This document shows, piece after piece, positions 27,135 to 36,837 of a stretch of 64,000 bases of DNA. A model generated the notes under the pieces. It saw only the letters and a list, made by a program, of their open reading frames with translations. It made no database searches and was not told the origin of the DNA. The DNA comes from Bacteroidales bacterium (GTDB taxonomy: Bacteria; Bacteroidota; Bacteroidia; Bacteroidales; UBA932). The stretch spans positions 1 to 64,000 of the forward strand of contig JAQYTJ010000011.1 of NCBI GenBank assembly GCA_028724885.1. Reading direction: 5' to 3'. The position numbers and the translations under genes are program-made. How positions within the stretch are numbered: the first letter of the stretch is position 1; every line of letters starts with the position of its first letter.

Positions 27135-27686
27135 TTAATTATCAGATTGCATTGCGGACAGGTTGAAAGTGTCCTCAGGACCTGTCTTTAGGTATTCATC
27201 CATTGATGCGGTTATCATTTCGAAAAGTTTTGCCGATTCTAAACGCCCCTGCTCAATTGCTTCCTCATTATGCATCAAAAACCACAATCTTGTTCTATTT
27301 AAGTTGTTGTCAACGGATGAAATGATATATTCGGCTTTATTCCCCCAATATACAGAAATGCCTGTAAAGATTAGGTCAAAATAACCTTCATAGTAATTCA
27401 GGAACACATGACCGAAAATGGAGCCGGGCTTGTTTTTGATAGCCAAATCATTATAGTCAACGGAATACCATTTGCTTTTGAAAGCACTCGAACCGTCAAA
27501 TTGTAGGCTTATCGTTCTGTCGTTCCATTGTGCGGTATACCTATACAATTCTTTCTGGCTCATTCCCGGCATCTGGTATGTTTTCCTAAACGTAAGAGGC
27601 TCAGGCTCGATTTTCTGGGCGGAGATAGAAAAACTGCTGGCAGTTATTGCAATAATGACAGTGGTTATGAATATAAGCTTTCTCAT
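27135..27686 (-). CDS. secreted DUF4468-like protein, probable prophage cargo (moron)
   Basis: 183 residues with a Sec signal peptide (hydrophobic about 5-18, cleavage near SISAQ). The mature part starts with EPLTFRKTYQMPGMSQKELY, which resembles DUF4468 (TBP-like fold) proteins of Bacteroidota cell envelopes. A periplasmic protein is not expected among tail genes. It has about 74 bp of non-coding DNA upstream and a hairpin downstream, so it looks like an inserted cargo gene, possibly expressed in the lysogen. Confidence 0.62.
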   Translation of the reverse strand: MRKLIFITTVIIAITASSFSISAQKIEPEPLTFRKTYQMPGMSQKELYRYTAQWNDRTISLQFDGSSAFKSKWYSVDYNDLAIKNKPGSIFGHVFLNYYEGYFDLIFTGISVYWGNKAEYIISSVDNNLNRTRLWFLMHNEEAIEQGRLESAKLFEMITASMDEYLKTGPEDTFNLSAMQSDN

Positions 27687-27760
27687 ATCAGGCTCCTTTT
27701 CCGTTAATCATCATGCAAAAAACATGCTAAAACGTTTCAAGAAGCCTATAAAAGAGAATC

Positions 27761-28117
27761 TCATTGCATCCGCATGCTACGGATGTCGCCTATGAAAGCT
27801 TCTTTATATTGCTCAAGCAGCCTTCTCGCAATGTACGAATAGGTTCCGTACACGTATCTCAGGAAGACATGCCGGTTGGCTTTTATCTTCTTGGCTCCTC
27901 GGTGATAATATTTCATGTCCAGGAATCTGTTATAGGCAGTATGGTAGAAGGACATGGTTCCAGAGGCATCAGATTCGGACACAGAGATGCGCCTTGAAGA
28001 CAGGATTCGTCTAGTCCTAAGCTGAAGATTGCGCTCTATTCTCTCACCTTGGTATTTCAGAAGCAGGGAACCCTCCTGCCTAAGGATGTCGCCTATGAAT
28101 CTATCTCTTACCGCCAT
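27761..28117 (-). CDS. conserved hypothetical phage protein
   Basis: 118 residues, very basic (many Arg/Lys/Tyr). No family recognised. It lies 6 bp after the 287-residue gene and belongs to the tail-assembly segment by position. The basic composition could reflect nucleic-acid or virion contact, which is speculation. Confidence 0.6.
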   Translation of the reverse strand: MAVRDRFIGDILRQEGSLLLKYQGERIERNLQLRTRRILSSRRISVSESDASGTMSFYHTAYNRFLDMKYYHRGAKKIKANRHVFLRYVYGTYSYIARRLLEQYKEAFIGDIRSMRMQ

Positions 28118-28123
28118 TCCTAG

Positions 28124-28987
28124 TTATTTTTTCGACAGCTTCTCAAGACGTTTGTTTTCCTTGAAATTGTGCCACATTATAGATAATACCGAGAATAACG
28201 GCTCTTCGTCTATCTGATCTTTATTCCCGATGCAGTTCTCTCTGGCTAGCTCGATGAGAAGGTCATTCCAGCCGTATTCGAAACCGCTGCTTTCGGACGT
28301 GCCATTGAAAAGAAGGAAAAGGCTGACCTGCTCACCGTCAATTGTCAGCGTACCGCTCTGGATGTAGTCCAGGCATGCGGAGAACCACAGCATTATGAGA
28401 TTCTTCTGCCAAGAATGCATCCTTGAGGCAAGTCGCAGGAACATTTCAGCATTGCCGTTGTCAACATTCTGAATTCTCCGGCCTGCCTTATTAGTCTTTA
28501 ACGAGGCGGGGCGGTAAAGAGCAGCGAGGCATTCATCGAGATCCTCGATGTCTTTACTTTTGTAGAAGGCATTGATTGCGGCAGAAGCATGCCTGAATTC
28601 GCCGAAAGTCAGGTCTTGCAAGAGGTCGGAAGGCCCTACGAGCGTTCTTTGGCCAACACGGACAAAAGGCAGGGGATTACGGACCGAATCAAAAGACAAC
28701 GATGCCGAGTCCTTAGCGAACAGGAATCCCAGCAGATTGTCGCAAAGGAGATAGATGTTCTCCGACGTTCTCTCATCCAGTGAAGACACAAAAGGAATCA
28801 TCCGATAACCGATGAGCATGAAGAGAACCTTGACGCTGAACTCCAGAGGCGACTTTCCCTTGCGGATGCACTTGTCATACAGACGGAATATCCGCCTGAC
28901 TTGTCTTGCGGGAAGCTCATCCCACGATGATGGAACCTCCACCTTTTTCCCAGTCTCGAAAACCTCAATGGCATTCATCTCAGACAA
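28124..28987 (-). CDS. putative tail assembly protein
   Basis: 287 residues, helical, no recognised domain. By position upstream of tape measure it may be the tail assembly chaperone equivalent; I see no clear slippery sequence for a -1 frameshift at its end. Overlaps the preceding gene by 8 bp. Confidence 0.55.
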   Translation of the reverse strand: MSEMNAIEVFETGKKVEVPSSWDELPARQVRRIFRLYDKCIRKGKSPLEFSVKVLFMLIGYRMIPFVSSLDERTSENIYLLCDNLLGFLFAKDSASLSFDSVRNPLPFVRVGQRTLVGPSDLLQDLTFGEFRHASAAINAFYKSKDIEDLDECLAALYRPASLKTNKAGRRIQNVDNGNAEMFLRLASRMHSWQKNLIMLWFSACLDYIQSGTLTIDGEQVSLFLLFNGTSESSGFEYGWNDLLIELARENCIGNKDQIDEEPLFSVLSIMWHNFKENKRLEKLSKK

Positions 28988-29429
28988 AGTTAATCTCTAT
29001 GCTATAGCCTAGCCATCCCCCGAACAGAGAAGCTTCCGGCATGATATTCACCGATTCGGTGGTCAGCCCTGACAGAAGGCCGCACCTCGAATCTGTCATT
29101 GCAGCATCTATGATCTCGATCAGTGACATCGCAACATCGAGCAGCCTGTCGTACTGAGACTGCTCCTTCTCTGGCGTGGCCAGCTGTCCGAGATTCTTTT
29201 CCAGAAGGAAGAAAGCCGTGCTTACGATTTCAGAATGCTGATCCGAGTCGCCATTATCGTTGCATTCCGGTCTGGCAATGAGAAACTGCTGTCCGTCTAG
29301 ATGAGCGAGCTTCGAAGTGGCATCTGACTGGGCCGTGGTCAGGATAGGGTAGAGTTTTGCCTCCGTGCCTTCTATCGTCAGGGTCTTTAGGAATTCTGTC
29401 AGCTTTTGCAGTTTATATAACCTTCTCAT
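28980..29429 (-). CDS. hypothetical phage protein (tail completion candidate)
   Basis: 149 residues, no family recognised. Placement between the connector-like gene and the tail chaperone candidate suggests a tail terminator or completion protein. It overlaps both neighbours (4 bp upstream, 8 bp downstream). Confidence 0.55.
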   Translation of the reverse strand: MRRLYKLQKLTEFLKTLTIEGTEAKLYPILTTAQSDATSKLAHLDGQQFLIARPECNDNGDSDQHSEIVSTAFFLLEKNLGQLATPEKEQSQYDRLLDVAMSLIEIIDAAMTDSRCGLLSGLTTESVNIMPEASLFGGWLGYSIEINFV

Positions 29430-30328
29430 AGCACGGTGAAGAATTTATTTGATGAGTCGTTTTCGGGAAGAAGTTTTTCTTCTGCGGCTCCGTCAATCGA
29501 CAAGCGTATCTTATGCCTCAGATCTTTTATTTGCTTCTCCAGCTTGCCTAGGTACCAATCGATCTCGCCAGAGACTGCTGCGCTGGACTCTCGGTTGCCC
29601 TGATAGGAGACAGAGAAGCGTTTGGCGATCTCTAGTGGGAATACCTCAAGCGACCATCGGCTGGCTGCCATGGTCACTGCCCGCAAGATTGCGTATGGCC
29701 TAGCTAAATATAGCAGCTGGTCATTCGACCGGATATCCTTCCACGCATCCCCGAAGAAAGGCTCAAGCTCTATCTTCTGAGCCTCTATGACCAGCCTCTG
29801 AAGCTTGTAGTAGACATAGTAGCTGCCATCAATCGGATAGACCCTCTCGAACTCTGTCAGAGACGGCACTATCGACTCTGACAGAGCCTTTTTCATGCCG
29901 GATGAGACCCATGCCTTGACCTTGTTGCCGTCAAGATATTCATAAAGAGAATCCATGGCCCTGTAATACCTCTCCTTCATCGCCCTGTCATCCCTGTCTA
30001 TCATCCATTCGAACGGCATCTTCTCGTTGTCGTCCATCTTGACCTTCCTGCCAGTACCCTCGTGCGACACCACTGAAAGTGCTGCGTATCTTGATATTGC
30101 TAGGAAGGCGATAGGGAGCCTCACGGCATTCACGAATCCGGATGCGGCCTGCCCGGATTCGTATTCGGATTCTGCAGCAGACACCACATCGGAGCCTACT
30201 AGAGATGCCACCTCTCTTTTGGCAAAATCTATCTCGCTCCCGATCAGCCGGTACGGAGTGGAAGCATACCATTGTCCGGTCAACTCCGCCAACTCGGACG
30301 ATCCTCCATTCTTTTTGTCGAAAAGCAT
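29426..30328 (-). CDS. putative head-tail connector (DUF6712-like)
   Basis: 300-residue protein directly after portal. The mostly helical sequence with PYAILRAVTMAASRWSLE resembles the DUF6712-type proteins of Bacteroidota phages, as I recall them. A connector or adaptor role is inferred from its place after portal. The gap to portal is 3 bp. Confidence 0.6.
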   Translation of the reverse strand: MLFDKKNGGSSELAELTGQWYASTPYRLIGSEIDFAKREVASLVGSDVVSAAESEYESGQAASGFVNAVRLPIAFLAISRYAALSVVSHEGTGRKVKMDDNEKMPFEWMIDRDDRAMKERYYRAMDSLYEYLDGNKVKAWVSSGMKKALSESIVPSLTEFERVYPIDGSYYVYYKLQRLVIEAQKIELEPFFGDAWKDIRSNDQLLYLARPYAILRAVTMAASRWSLEVFPLEIAKRFSVSYQGNRESSAAVSGEIDWYLGKLEKQIKDLRHKIRLSIDGAAEEKLLPENDSSNKFFTVL

Positions 30329-30331
30329 AGC

Positions 30332-31687
30332 TTATTGGTTTTTGACTCTGGCGGAAGAAGTCAGCGCATCTTCCGCTTCTAGCTGTTTATGATAAAAGGC
30401 AAGCTTGAGGTTCTTGCCGGGGAAATTGAATGCGATGGCTTGGTTGATAGGCTCCAGAACTGCGCTGGAAGCAATTTCTGTGTCAGAAAGCAAGTAGAGC
30501 TTGAATGCATACAGCATCTCCGAGCCACTGGCTAGCTTTCCGTTGACCATGACATTGGACAGAGATGGGTGCAGCCCCATCCCGGAAGTGATTGCAGAGG
30601 CAGAAGCCTCGGAAATTTTCAGCTGACTGTCAACGAAATCTTTGATCTTCTGGTCGATTGCCTCTACCGTCCATTTCACTGTGCCAGTGCCGTTTGCGGC
30701 TGGCAGATCCACGGTGTAGAAGAATTTGCCTGCGTTCTCGCGTCCTGACAGCGTCTCCGTCAGCTGACGCAGCTGATCTTGGCATATGTTTGAAATCTCG
30801 GCCTCGATCTTGCCATCATCCCAGTCAGGATGCATCCGGGCGATCGCCTCTCGTTTGTTGTCCCAGTATTCATTCGGGGCATGAACGTGATAGGCCAGGT
30901 TGATGCCGTTGTCTGTGACGTACTTGAATATGGTCGGAATCTCCGACCCCCTGATGATCCATCGCAATGCACCCCAGTACTGCGGCACTGAATAGAAGTC
31001 CCTGCTGAACGAATACGTGTGGTTGTATGATGCGGATGCGACGAACTTTCCAGGATCTCTCCGGTCGTATACCGGATAAACCCTGACTCCTGTGGTCAGG
31101 CAGTAATGCTCAAAATCACCGACTACTATGTGCTTCACGTCCTTGATAGATCTCGTGTCAGTCCATTCAAGCCTGGCATTCTTGGCTGGAATGTGCTCGA
31201 GATAAGCGATTTTCTTAGCGCCTCCAATGCGGTGTCCCCTCGTGAGGTATTTCGCATCGAAGAATCCTTTCAGGTGAAGGTAGTCAGTAAGGCATCCCTT
31301 GATGTACGAGACGTAATCCCAGCTATCCAGCCAAGACTGTATTTCCTTGTCATCCGTCCATTCATGAGAAATCTTGCCAGCTGCGAAAACAAGTCTGCTG
31401 AGATAGGCTCCTTGACCGAACAACAGCCCCATTTGCCTCTCTATGATGCCTGGACTGAGATTATTCGAATCCATGACATCCCTCAGGTGCGAAGGAAGCA
31501 TGTTGTCTGAGCCGAAAGGCACTATTCTCTGCCCTGCCACGTATTGTGGCATGTATTCCCAGTTTCGGGCTTGCGTAGCCCAGAACAGGGACTCGACGTT
31601 GCCTCCTTTCGCTGATGACAGGGTGAAAACCCTCCCGTCTCCGGTGGCGGCGGCATATGAATGCTCTGAAATCCTCTTAATATCCAT
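30332..31687 (-). CDS. phage portal protein
   Basis: 451 residues. The N-terminal region with FGSDNMLPSHLRDVMDSN is the typical opening of Bacteroidota phage portals. A C-terminal SSAVLEPINQAIAFNFPGK helix-turn follows. Portals form the dodecameric ring for DNA entry. It starts one base after (and overlaps) the stop of the 89-residue gene and follows terminase after a gap. Confidence 0.82.
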   Translation of the reverse strand: MDIKRISEHSYAAATGDGRVFTLSSAKGGNVESLFWATQARNWEYMPQYVAGQRIVPFGSDNMLPSHLRDVMDSNNLSPGIIERQMGLLFGQGAYLSRLVFAAGKISHEWTDDKEIQSWLDSWDYVSYIKGCLTDYLHLKGFFDAKYLTRGHRIGGAKKIAYLEHIPAKNARLEWTDTRSIKDVKHIVVGDFEHYCLTTGVRVYPVYDRRDPGKFVASASYNHTYSFSRDFYSVPQYWGALRWIIRGSEIPTIFKYVTDNGINLAYHVHAPNEYWDNKREAIARMHPDWDDGKIEAEISNICQDQLRQLTETLSGRENAGKFFYTVDLPAANGTGTVKWTVEAIDQKIKDFVDSQLKISEASASAITSGMGLHPSLSNVMVNGKLASGSEMLYAFKLYLLSDTEIASSAVLEPINQAIAFNFPGKNLKLAFYHKQLEAEDALTSSARVKNQ

Positions 31688-31956
31688 TACAATGTTAGTT
31701 TAATCCCGTTGAAAGTCATTAGAAGGGGCTGGTAAAAATGGCGGAACTCCAGGGTATCCAGGTCCACGTACCCCTCCATCATCTCGGCATATCTGTTATA
31801 TCGCTCAGACTCTCGTTTTCTTAACCTTCCACGTGCCACGGTCACTATGCCGACGCTCTCGTTTCTGGAAGAGTCATAAGACATGAAAGAGAAACTGAAA
31901 TTTCCCCCGTCGGACGATATTCGTCTCATCTCATTTATGGCTTCATAGACTGTCAC
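31687..31956 (-). CDS. small phage protein before portal
   Basis: 89 residues. No family recognised. Its stop and the portal ATG overlap by one base, so it is translated with portal. A minus-strand TATTTTTG lies 5 bp upstream of its ATG at 31961-31968, which would give a very short leader. Confidence 0.6.
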   Translation of the reverse strand: MTVYEAINEMRRISSDGGNFSFSFMSYDSSRNESVGIVTVARGRLRKRESERYNRYAEMMEGYVDLDTLEFRHFYQPLLMTFNGIKLTL

Positions 31957-32220
31957 GATGCAAAAATAATATGCGGCATTGTGCTTGAAAGGACTTCAAT
32001 TCATCTCAATCTAGGCAGCAAGAGCGGTCAATAAAGGTGAGAAACGGCATTAAATATTGATAATTTAGTAGCTACATACTTGAAATTTAAGGTTTTGTGG
32101 CTCCTGTAACCTAAAAAAAAGCGTTTCCTGAGGCTTCTGACGCCAGGCCGCGCAGACGAGCGAATGCGGTCGCAAACACTCAGAAAAGGTGATATATGGC
32201 GAAGAGGCATGCCAGCGCAG
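31957..32220. other. intergenic gap between terminase and portal segments
   Basis: 264 bp with no credible gene. It contains a possible minus-strand -7 box (TATTTTTG, 31961-31968) without a well-spaced TTG. It may separate two transcription units of the structural module. Confidence 0.4.
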
Positions 32221-34008
32221 CTATCGGTTGTCCTTGAAGAATATAGGATCGAGATTATCAGAAGATGCCCCACGCCGTCCCTGAGCCAGCTGTCGCAGCT
32301 TCTTAGTCATAAGAAGATACTTAAAGGAATCGGAAGGGTTGGTGGACTTTGTAGGCAGCTCGTTCACCGGAAGCTTCTCGCTGCTCTTATCCTTGCCGAC
32401 AACGCCGTTCTTGACTTTCGTCCGGGCGTTTTCGAGCGAAAGCTTCAGTTCTCTCGCAGCGTATGCATCGATGCGGATTACCGGCATACGGTAGTTGGTC
32501 TCTGCGAGAAGTTCCTGCATGAAGGCGTATTCCTCGCTCTGGGTTATATTGCCTTGGCCGATAGACATCAGCTGTACCGTCCAGCCTGAACGGGTGCCGT
32601 CGTCATACTCGATCGCCCGCTTTAGCTTACCTACCTGGTCTTCGCCGACGGACTTATAGGCATTCCCAGCCCTATCGTAATAGAGCATGAGAATCTTAGA
32701 CTTGTGCCAGGAGAAATATTTTTTGAATTTTGATCCAAGATCCTGAACGTATTCAGGCGCGAGCGTGAACAAGAACTTGATAACCCTGATGCATGCCCGC
32801 CTACCTTCCGTGTCGTTCTGTGCCACGGACATCGAACACATGTTGCCGAAATCAACCCCGGCCATGAGTGGCGCATCCGGGTTCAGATAACGCAGCACCC
32901 TGCAATCCTCCCCCTCCGACATCCTCATGTCTTCATATGCGCTCTCATCAATTCCGTCGAAGTAGAAATGTTTCTCGGCCAGCGAGGCGTAAAACCTGTC
33001 TCCGGATTCAAGCGTCGGGCGCATCGACATGATTGCCGTGTTAAGATCAGGAAGCTTTGCCGCAATGGCATCGGCAAACCATTGCTCCGTGAGAATGTCT
33101 GAGTTGACGTAAGACGAGGCTAGCAGGAAGAAAGTCCTTGCCTCTGGCCGCATGCGCAGCTCAGTCCATCTTGCCTTCCATAACGACGCAATACGCATCT
33201 TGTTCTCGTATGTTTTCAGGTCTGCTTCTGATCCGCTCTTCATGTAAACATCCTTGGCTGCAACGCATTCTTGAAGAGCCTGGTTATACACTAGTCCGGC
33301 ACGCATGACAATCAGGAGCGCCTGAGAGTCCATGTTCTTCGCATACTTAAGTATCCAGTCGTATTCCCCTACGTGAGTTGTGTCAGGCATGTCCGTGGTG
33401 AAACTGCAGCCTCGGTAGAAAGGGGAATGACCGTACTCCTGCCTGTAGCCCCTCAATGCCTTCATCAGGTTGGATATCTTTTCTTCAGGGAAGTACTTCA
33501 CTTCATCGCCGAAGACATAGACGTAAGAAGCGCCCGCAAGAGTAGAAGGCCTGTCAAGGGAACCGAACCTGACATTGAGCCCAGTAAAGAACACCATGGT
33601 GCGCTTGTAAGAAACTAGCTTATTGAAAGGCTTCCAGAAATGTGGCTTAAGCCACGCAGGCAGAGATGCCGTCTCGGCATCGTTGAACGCAGGAGGCTCC
33701 TTTTCTATCACGTAATGAATGCCGTCCCTGAAGCCTTTGCGCTCAAGCCCCTCGATTACGGACGGCAAAATGTTCGCGGAGAGATTAGAGAAAGTATCTG
33801 CCACCCAGACGACTGGGGCGCCGGGCAGCTCGTAGACTAGATCGAACAGGCGCTCTGCCTGTATGTCGGTCGTCTTTGCTCCGCCTCTGCCCATGACTAC
33901 GAATGTCTGGCATGCGGACACGAGGGACACTAACTGAGCGTGCTTATTCTGAAACTGCACGCTGGCAGCCTCTGTTCTGACTATGTTAACCTTCTTCCTG
34001 CTCGGCAT
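32221..34008 (-). CDS. terL: terminase large subunit
   Basis: 595-residue packaging motor. Walker A-like GRGGAKTTD at about residues 40-48 and Walker B-like YVYVFGDEVKY near 166-176 mark the ATPase. A nuclease domain follows, with Asp residues in LMAGVDFGNM (about 390) and LMLYYDRAGN. Overlaps the small-subunit candidate by 23 bp. Confidence 0.9.
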   Translation of the reverse strand: MPSRKKVNIVRTEAASVQFQNKHAQLVSLVSACQTFVVMGRGGAKTTDIQAERLFDLVYELPGAPVVWVADTFSNLSANILPSVIEGLERKGFRDGIHYVIEKEPPAFNDAETASLPAWLKPHFWKPFNKLVSYKRTMVFFTGLNVRFGSLDRPSTLAGASYVYVFGDEVKYFPEEKISNLMKALRGYRQEYGHSPFYRGCSFTTDMPDTTHVGEYDWILKYAKNMDSQALLIVMRAGLVYNQALQECVAAKDVYMKSGSEADLKTYENKMRIASLWKARWTELRMRPEARTFFLLASSYVNSDILTEQWFADAIAAKLPDLNTAIMSMRPTLESGDRFYASLAEKHFYFDGIDESAYEDMRMSEGEDCRVLRYLNPDAPLMAGVDFGNMCSMSVAQNDTEGRRACIRVIKFLFTLAPEYVQDLGSKFKKYFSWHKSKILMLYYDRAGNAYKSVGEDQVGKLKRAIEYDDGTRSGWTVQLMSIGQGNITQSEEYAFMQELLAETNYRMPVIRIDAYAARELKLSLENARTKVKNGVVGKDKSSEKLPVNELPTKSTNPSDSFKYLLMTKKLRQLAQGRRGASSDNLDPIFFKDNR

Positions 34009-34930
34009 TGTCTAGTAGTTTAACGACATCCATGTCCTTCACCCCTGCATCCATGCGCAGCCTCTCTTTAATTGCTTCCGGAGCGATGAAGGAATCAATC
34101 TGCTTCGCCAGTTCCGACCTGTTTGCCTCAGGCAGCCCTATTGCCTTTGGCGTTAGAGATAGCACCCTGTAAGAACGCAGGTAGACTTCAGGTGGCAGCT
34201 TCTCTGGATCTTCTTTGTCGAGCCGCAGGACTTTCGCTTTCTCCGCCAGGATTGATGCCGCGATTTCATAGTCTTTGGATGTCTCGGCGGCATTCCTGGC
34301 AGCAACATAAAGGGAGTCGAACTGGTCGGCTATCTTGTTGCGCATGGCCTCTTTGCTGACATTGCGGTTGCAGTAGAAAAGTTCAGTTGCCTCAGAATAT
34401 ATCGTAGAGGCATGTTCAAACGTCATCTTCATTGGTGGCGAAGTCAGGAATTTTATCGTTCGCCGCTTGCCGTACTGTCCGTCCAGCGAATACACGAGAT
34501 TCAGGAGATTGATGTATAACTGCTCCTTGCCTGATAGAGTGCCTTTGGAGCCGGAAGCAATATAGTCTCTTATCTTTTCGAACGAGCCTTCCTTTTCCGT
34601 GCCGCCAAATAGGTCCAGCTTCGAGATGGAAAATGATTTATCCCTTTTCAGGCTGGAGTATTCCTTCATTGCGCTAATGTCGCCTGCCGATGCCGCTTTT
34701 GCCAGCGCTATTTCCGTCTCAGCCTTCTTCTCCATGCCCCCTTGCCCGACTGCCTTGTGCAACCAATCCTGATCATCTGAGGTTCTCCGGTTGTATTCCT
34801 CCATTGAAATGCCTAGGAATCTGGCTATATCTTCGTCCGGCCAGCCTATGGCGACGAGCGTGGAAACTTTATCGTAAAGCTCGTGGCTGCACTTATCTTC
34901 TTGTTGCTGATTTGCGTTCATAGTCTTCAA
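33986..34930 (-). CDS. terS: putative terminase small subunit
   Basis: 314 residues. The N-terminal helical segment (GWPDEDIARFLGISMEEYNRR, about 30-50) reads as a helix-turn-helix, fitting a terminase small subunit that recognises phage DNA. It is longer than usual. Its 3' end overlaps terL by 23 bp. Functional call rests mainly on position. Confidence 0.65.
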   Translation of the reverse strand: MKTMNANQQQEDKCSHELYDKVSTLVAIGWPDEDIARFLGISMEEYNRRTSDDQDWLHKAVGQGGMEKKAETEIALAKAASAGDISAMKEYSSLKRDKSFSISKLDLFGGTEKEGSFEKIRDYIASGSKGTLSGKEQLYINLLNLVYSLDGQYGKRRTIKFLTSPPMKMTFEHASTIYSEATELFYCNRNVSKEAMRNKIADQFDSLYVAARNAAETSKDYEIAASILAEKAKVLRLDKEDPEKLPPEVYLRSYRVLSLTPKAIGLPEANRSELAKQIDSFIAPEAIKERLRMDAGVKDMDVVKLLDNAEQEEG

Positions 34931-35600
34931 TCATTTCAGTTATCGCAGCAAGGGTTCTTTGTTTCTCGGCAAGGCGATCTCGCCTCTCGGCAAGCAGGTG
35001 TGGCTTATCGCCTTTGCGCATCTCCGACTTCACTCTCCAGATGGCATCTTCGGTGGCTTTCTTCTTCTTGATTAGCCCGATGATGGAGAGGCGTCTATAC
35101 GATTCCAGCTTCTTCGATTCCGCAAATACCTTGTCTTCCCCAAGCACGGCATGATGTTCCTTGTAGTAAACGAATTCGGAATGAATTTTCCGATTGCGCC
35201 AATAATTTTCCACTACTTTTCTTGCGGTTTCAAGACATTCTTTCACAGTCGAGCAAGCGAAAAGATCCTCATGCCCGGATGTGTAATTCTGCCATGTCGT
35301 GATTTTGTCAGAGGCAAGCACCTTCAGTTCCATGGGGCAATCCGGGTCATTAAGGAACGTCCATTCTTCTCGGAATTTTCGTTTGTGCTGCGTTGTCTCC
35401 TCTACGCCTGTCTCGGATCCTGAAGGTTTACCGTAGGCCGACAGCGACTCCAGCTTTTCCATCAGGATTCGTCGGAATATTCCTGGAGCCTTTTCCATGC
35501 CATCTTTCAGCCAGTGGCAATTTGGAGCATAGATATTCAAAAGCCGAAGTCCCTCTGAGACTCCGGCTCCTGAATAGATCCATTTCTCCACGTCATTCAT
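34893..35600 (-). CDS. hypothetical phage protein upstream of terminase
   Basis: 235 residues, charged and helical, with a coiled-coil C-terminal part (about 160-230). No family recognised. It overlaps terS by 38 bp and its upstream neighbour by 8 bp. Confidence 0.55.
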   Translation of the reverse strand: MNDVEKWIYSGAGVSEGLRLLNIYAPNCHWLKDGMEKAPGIFRRILMEKLESLSAYGKPSGSETGVEETTQHKRKFREEWTFLNDPDCPMELKVLASDKITTWQNYTSGHEDLFACSTVKECLETARKVVENYWRNRKIHSEFVYYKEHHAVLGEDKVFAESKKLESYRRLSIIGLIKKKKATEDAIWRVKSEMRKGDKPHLLAERRDRLAEKQRTLAAITEMIEDYERKSATRR

Positions 35601-36252
35601 CGATTAGTTTCTTGACCAAGGAGGCGATAGCTGCGAAGCCGACAGCATTGGCGGTGATGAACTTCTTTCGCAACATTGCTTCTATCACCCTATTTTCACA
35701 AGGGTCTCCACGGTTGACTGGAGTAACGATGTTCCCGAAGGTAAATCCAGCAGCCACGGGCCTTGAACGGAATCTGGCTGCATAAGCCGTTAAGAACTCG
35801 TTATCATCCTTGCCTTGGACGGAGGCGAAGAGATTGATCAGGGCATCTTTGACGTACAAGCCAGGAAGCGGAGTGGTAAAATCTGTTTTCCCGTCGGCGA
35901 AGACATACGCCAGCGACATTCGCAGATCCTCCATGCTCAGCTTCGAACAAGGGATTAAGTTAGGAGCAGCGTAGACGAATTCGTCAGCCACGGACTCTTC
36001 AGCTACCAGCTCGGCAAGCTCATCTTGCAAGGATTTCCCTTCCTGGATCGTGATGACCCTAAACAGCTTGCCGGAAGGAATCATCTTTCCCCAAACGGAT
36101 TTCATGAGATCTTCGGTGCCCGGCCAAGCCCCTATCACTATTCCTGCTTTCTCTGACGCTGCGAGAGCGACATTCTTCGATGCAACCTTCCGAGGCGCAG
36201 ACTGTGTCTGCGTCTCAGTTGGCTGCGCCTTCTTCTCTTGCTTTGCGGCCAT
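35593..36252 (-). CDS. hypothetical phage structural-module protein
   Basis: 219 residues. A low-complexity Lys/Gln/Thr N-terminus (1-25) precedes a globular part. No family recognised. It lies 2 bp after the 185-residue putative tail tube or decoration gene. Confidence 0.55.
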   Translation of the reverse strand: MAAKQEKKAQPTETQTQSAPRKVASKNVALAASEKAGIVIGAWPGTEDLMKSVWGKMIPSGKLFRVITIQEGKSLQDELAELVAEESVADEFVYAAPNLIPCSKLSMEDLRMSLAYVFADGKTDFTTPLPGLYVKDALINLFASVQGKDDNEFLTAYAARFRSRPVAAGFTFGNIVTPVNRGDPCENRVIEAMLRKKFITANAVGFAAIASLVKKLIDE

Positions 36253-36254
36253 GG

Positions 36255-36812
36255 CTAAGCTCCTTCCGAGCCGCTAGTGGCATCGGACGCAATCTCAGGG
36301 AGTTTCCCAGAGTAGTCGCCTGGAAGGAACGGGCCTACAGTGCTCTGCTTGAGAGTGAACTTACGCTTCGTCGACTCTTTCGATATGGTGGTCTCAGGCG
36401 TAATTAAGAGAGGGTTGCATTTGGAGCCGAAAAGCTGCATCCTTCCTGCGGAAGATCCGTCGCACTCCTTGACAATGGCGATGACGCCCTTATTTAGGAA
36501 GGCCTCGATGAAATTCTTCACTTCCACTGAATTGCCAGGGTGCTCGAATTCGAGGCCCTGCATAATGCCCCTCGCATCATCTTCACCTGAATATTCCTCA
36601 GTGATGTTGATGGTTGAAGGAGTGCCGTAGATTCTCACGGCCTTCGCACTTGCCTTAAGCGTGATGTCACCAACTAACGCAGTGTTGCCGACGCTCCTGG
36701 TCGGTTCGGTCACAACGTCATCGACATCGATGATGATGATGTCGGGGCTCTTGGGGGTCGGGCATCCGGCCCCAAGGCTTAGCTTTGGCAAACTTACTTT
36801 AGTATAACTCAT
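36255..36812 (-). CDS. putative major tail tube or head decoration protein
   Basis: 185 residues, beta-rich, between capsid and terminase genes. Its last six residues, SGSEGA, are identical to those of the capsid protein encoded just upstream, but all six codons differ. Tail tube or decoration role is inferred from size and position. Confidence 0.58.
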   Translation of the reverse strand: MSYTKVSLPKLSLGAGCPTPKSPDIIIIDVDDVVTEPTRSVGNTALVGDITLKASAKAVRIYGTPSTINITEEYSGEDDARGIMQGLEFEHPGNSVEVKNFIEAFLNKGVIAIVKECDGSSAGRMQLFGSKCNPLLITPETTISKESTKRKFTLKQSTVGPFLPGDYSGKLPEIASDATSGSEGA

Positions 36813-36837
36813 GATAGTAACTGTTTAAATATTAATA

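Noticed and set aside
32028..32273. Short minus-strand ORF in the gap beside terminase
   Set aside because: Overlaps terL in another frame; no domain, no promoter, Cys/Arg-rich random composition.
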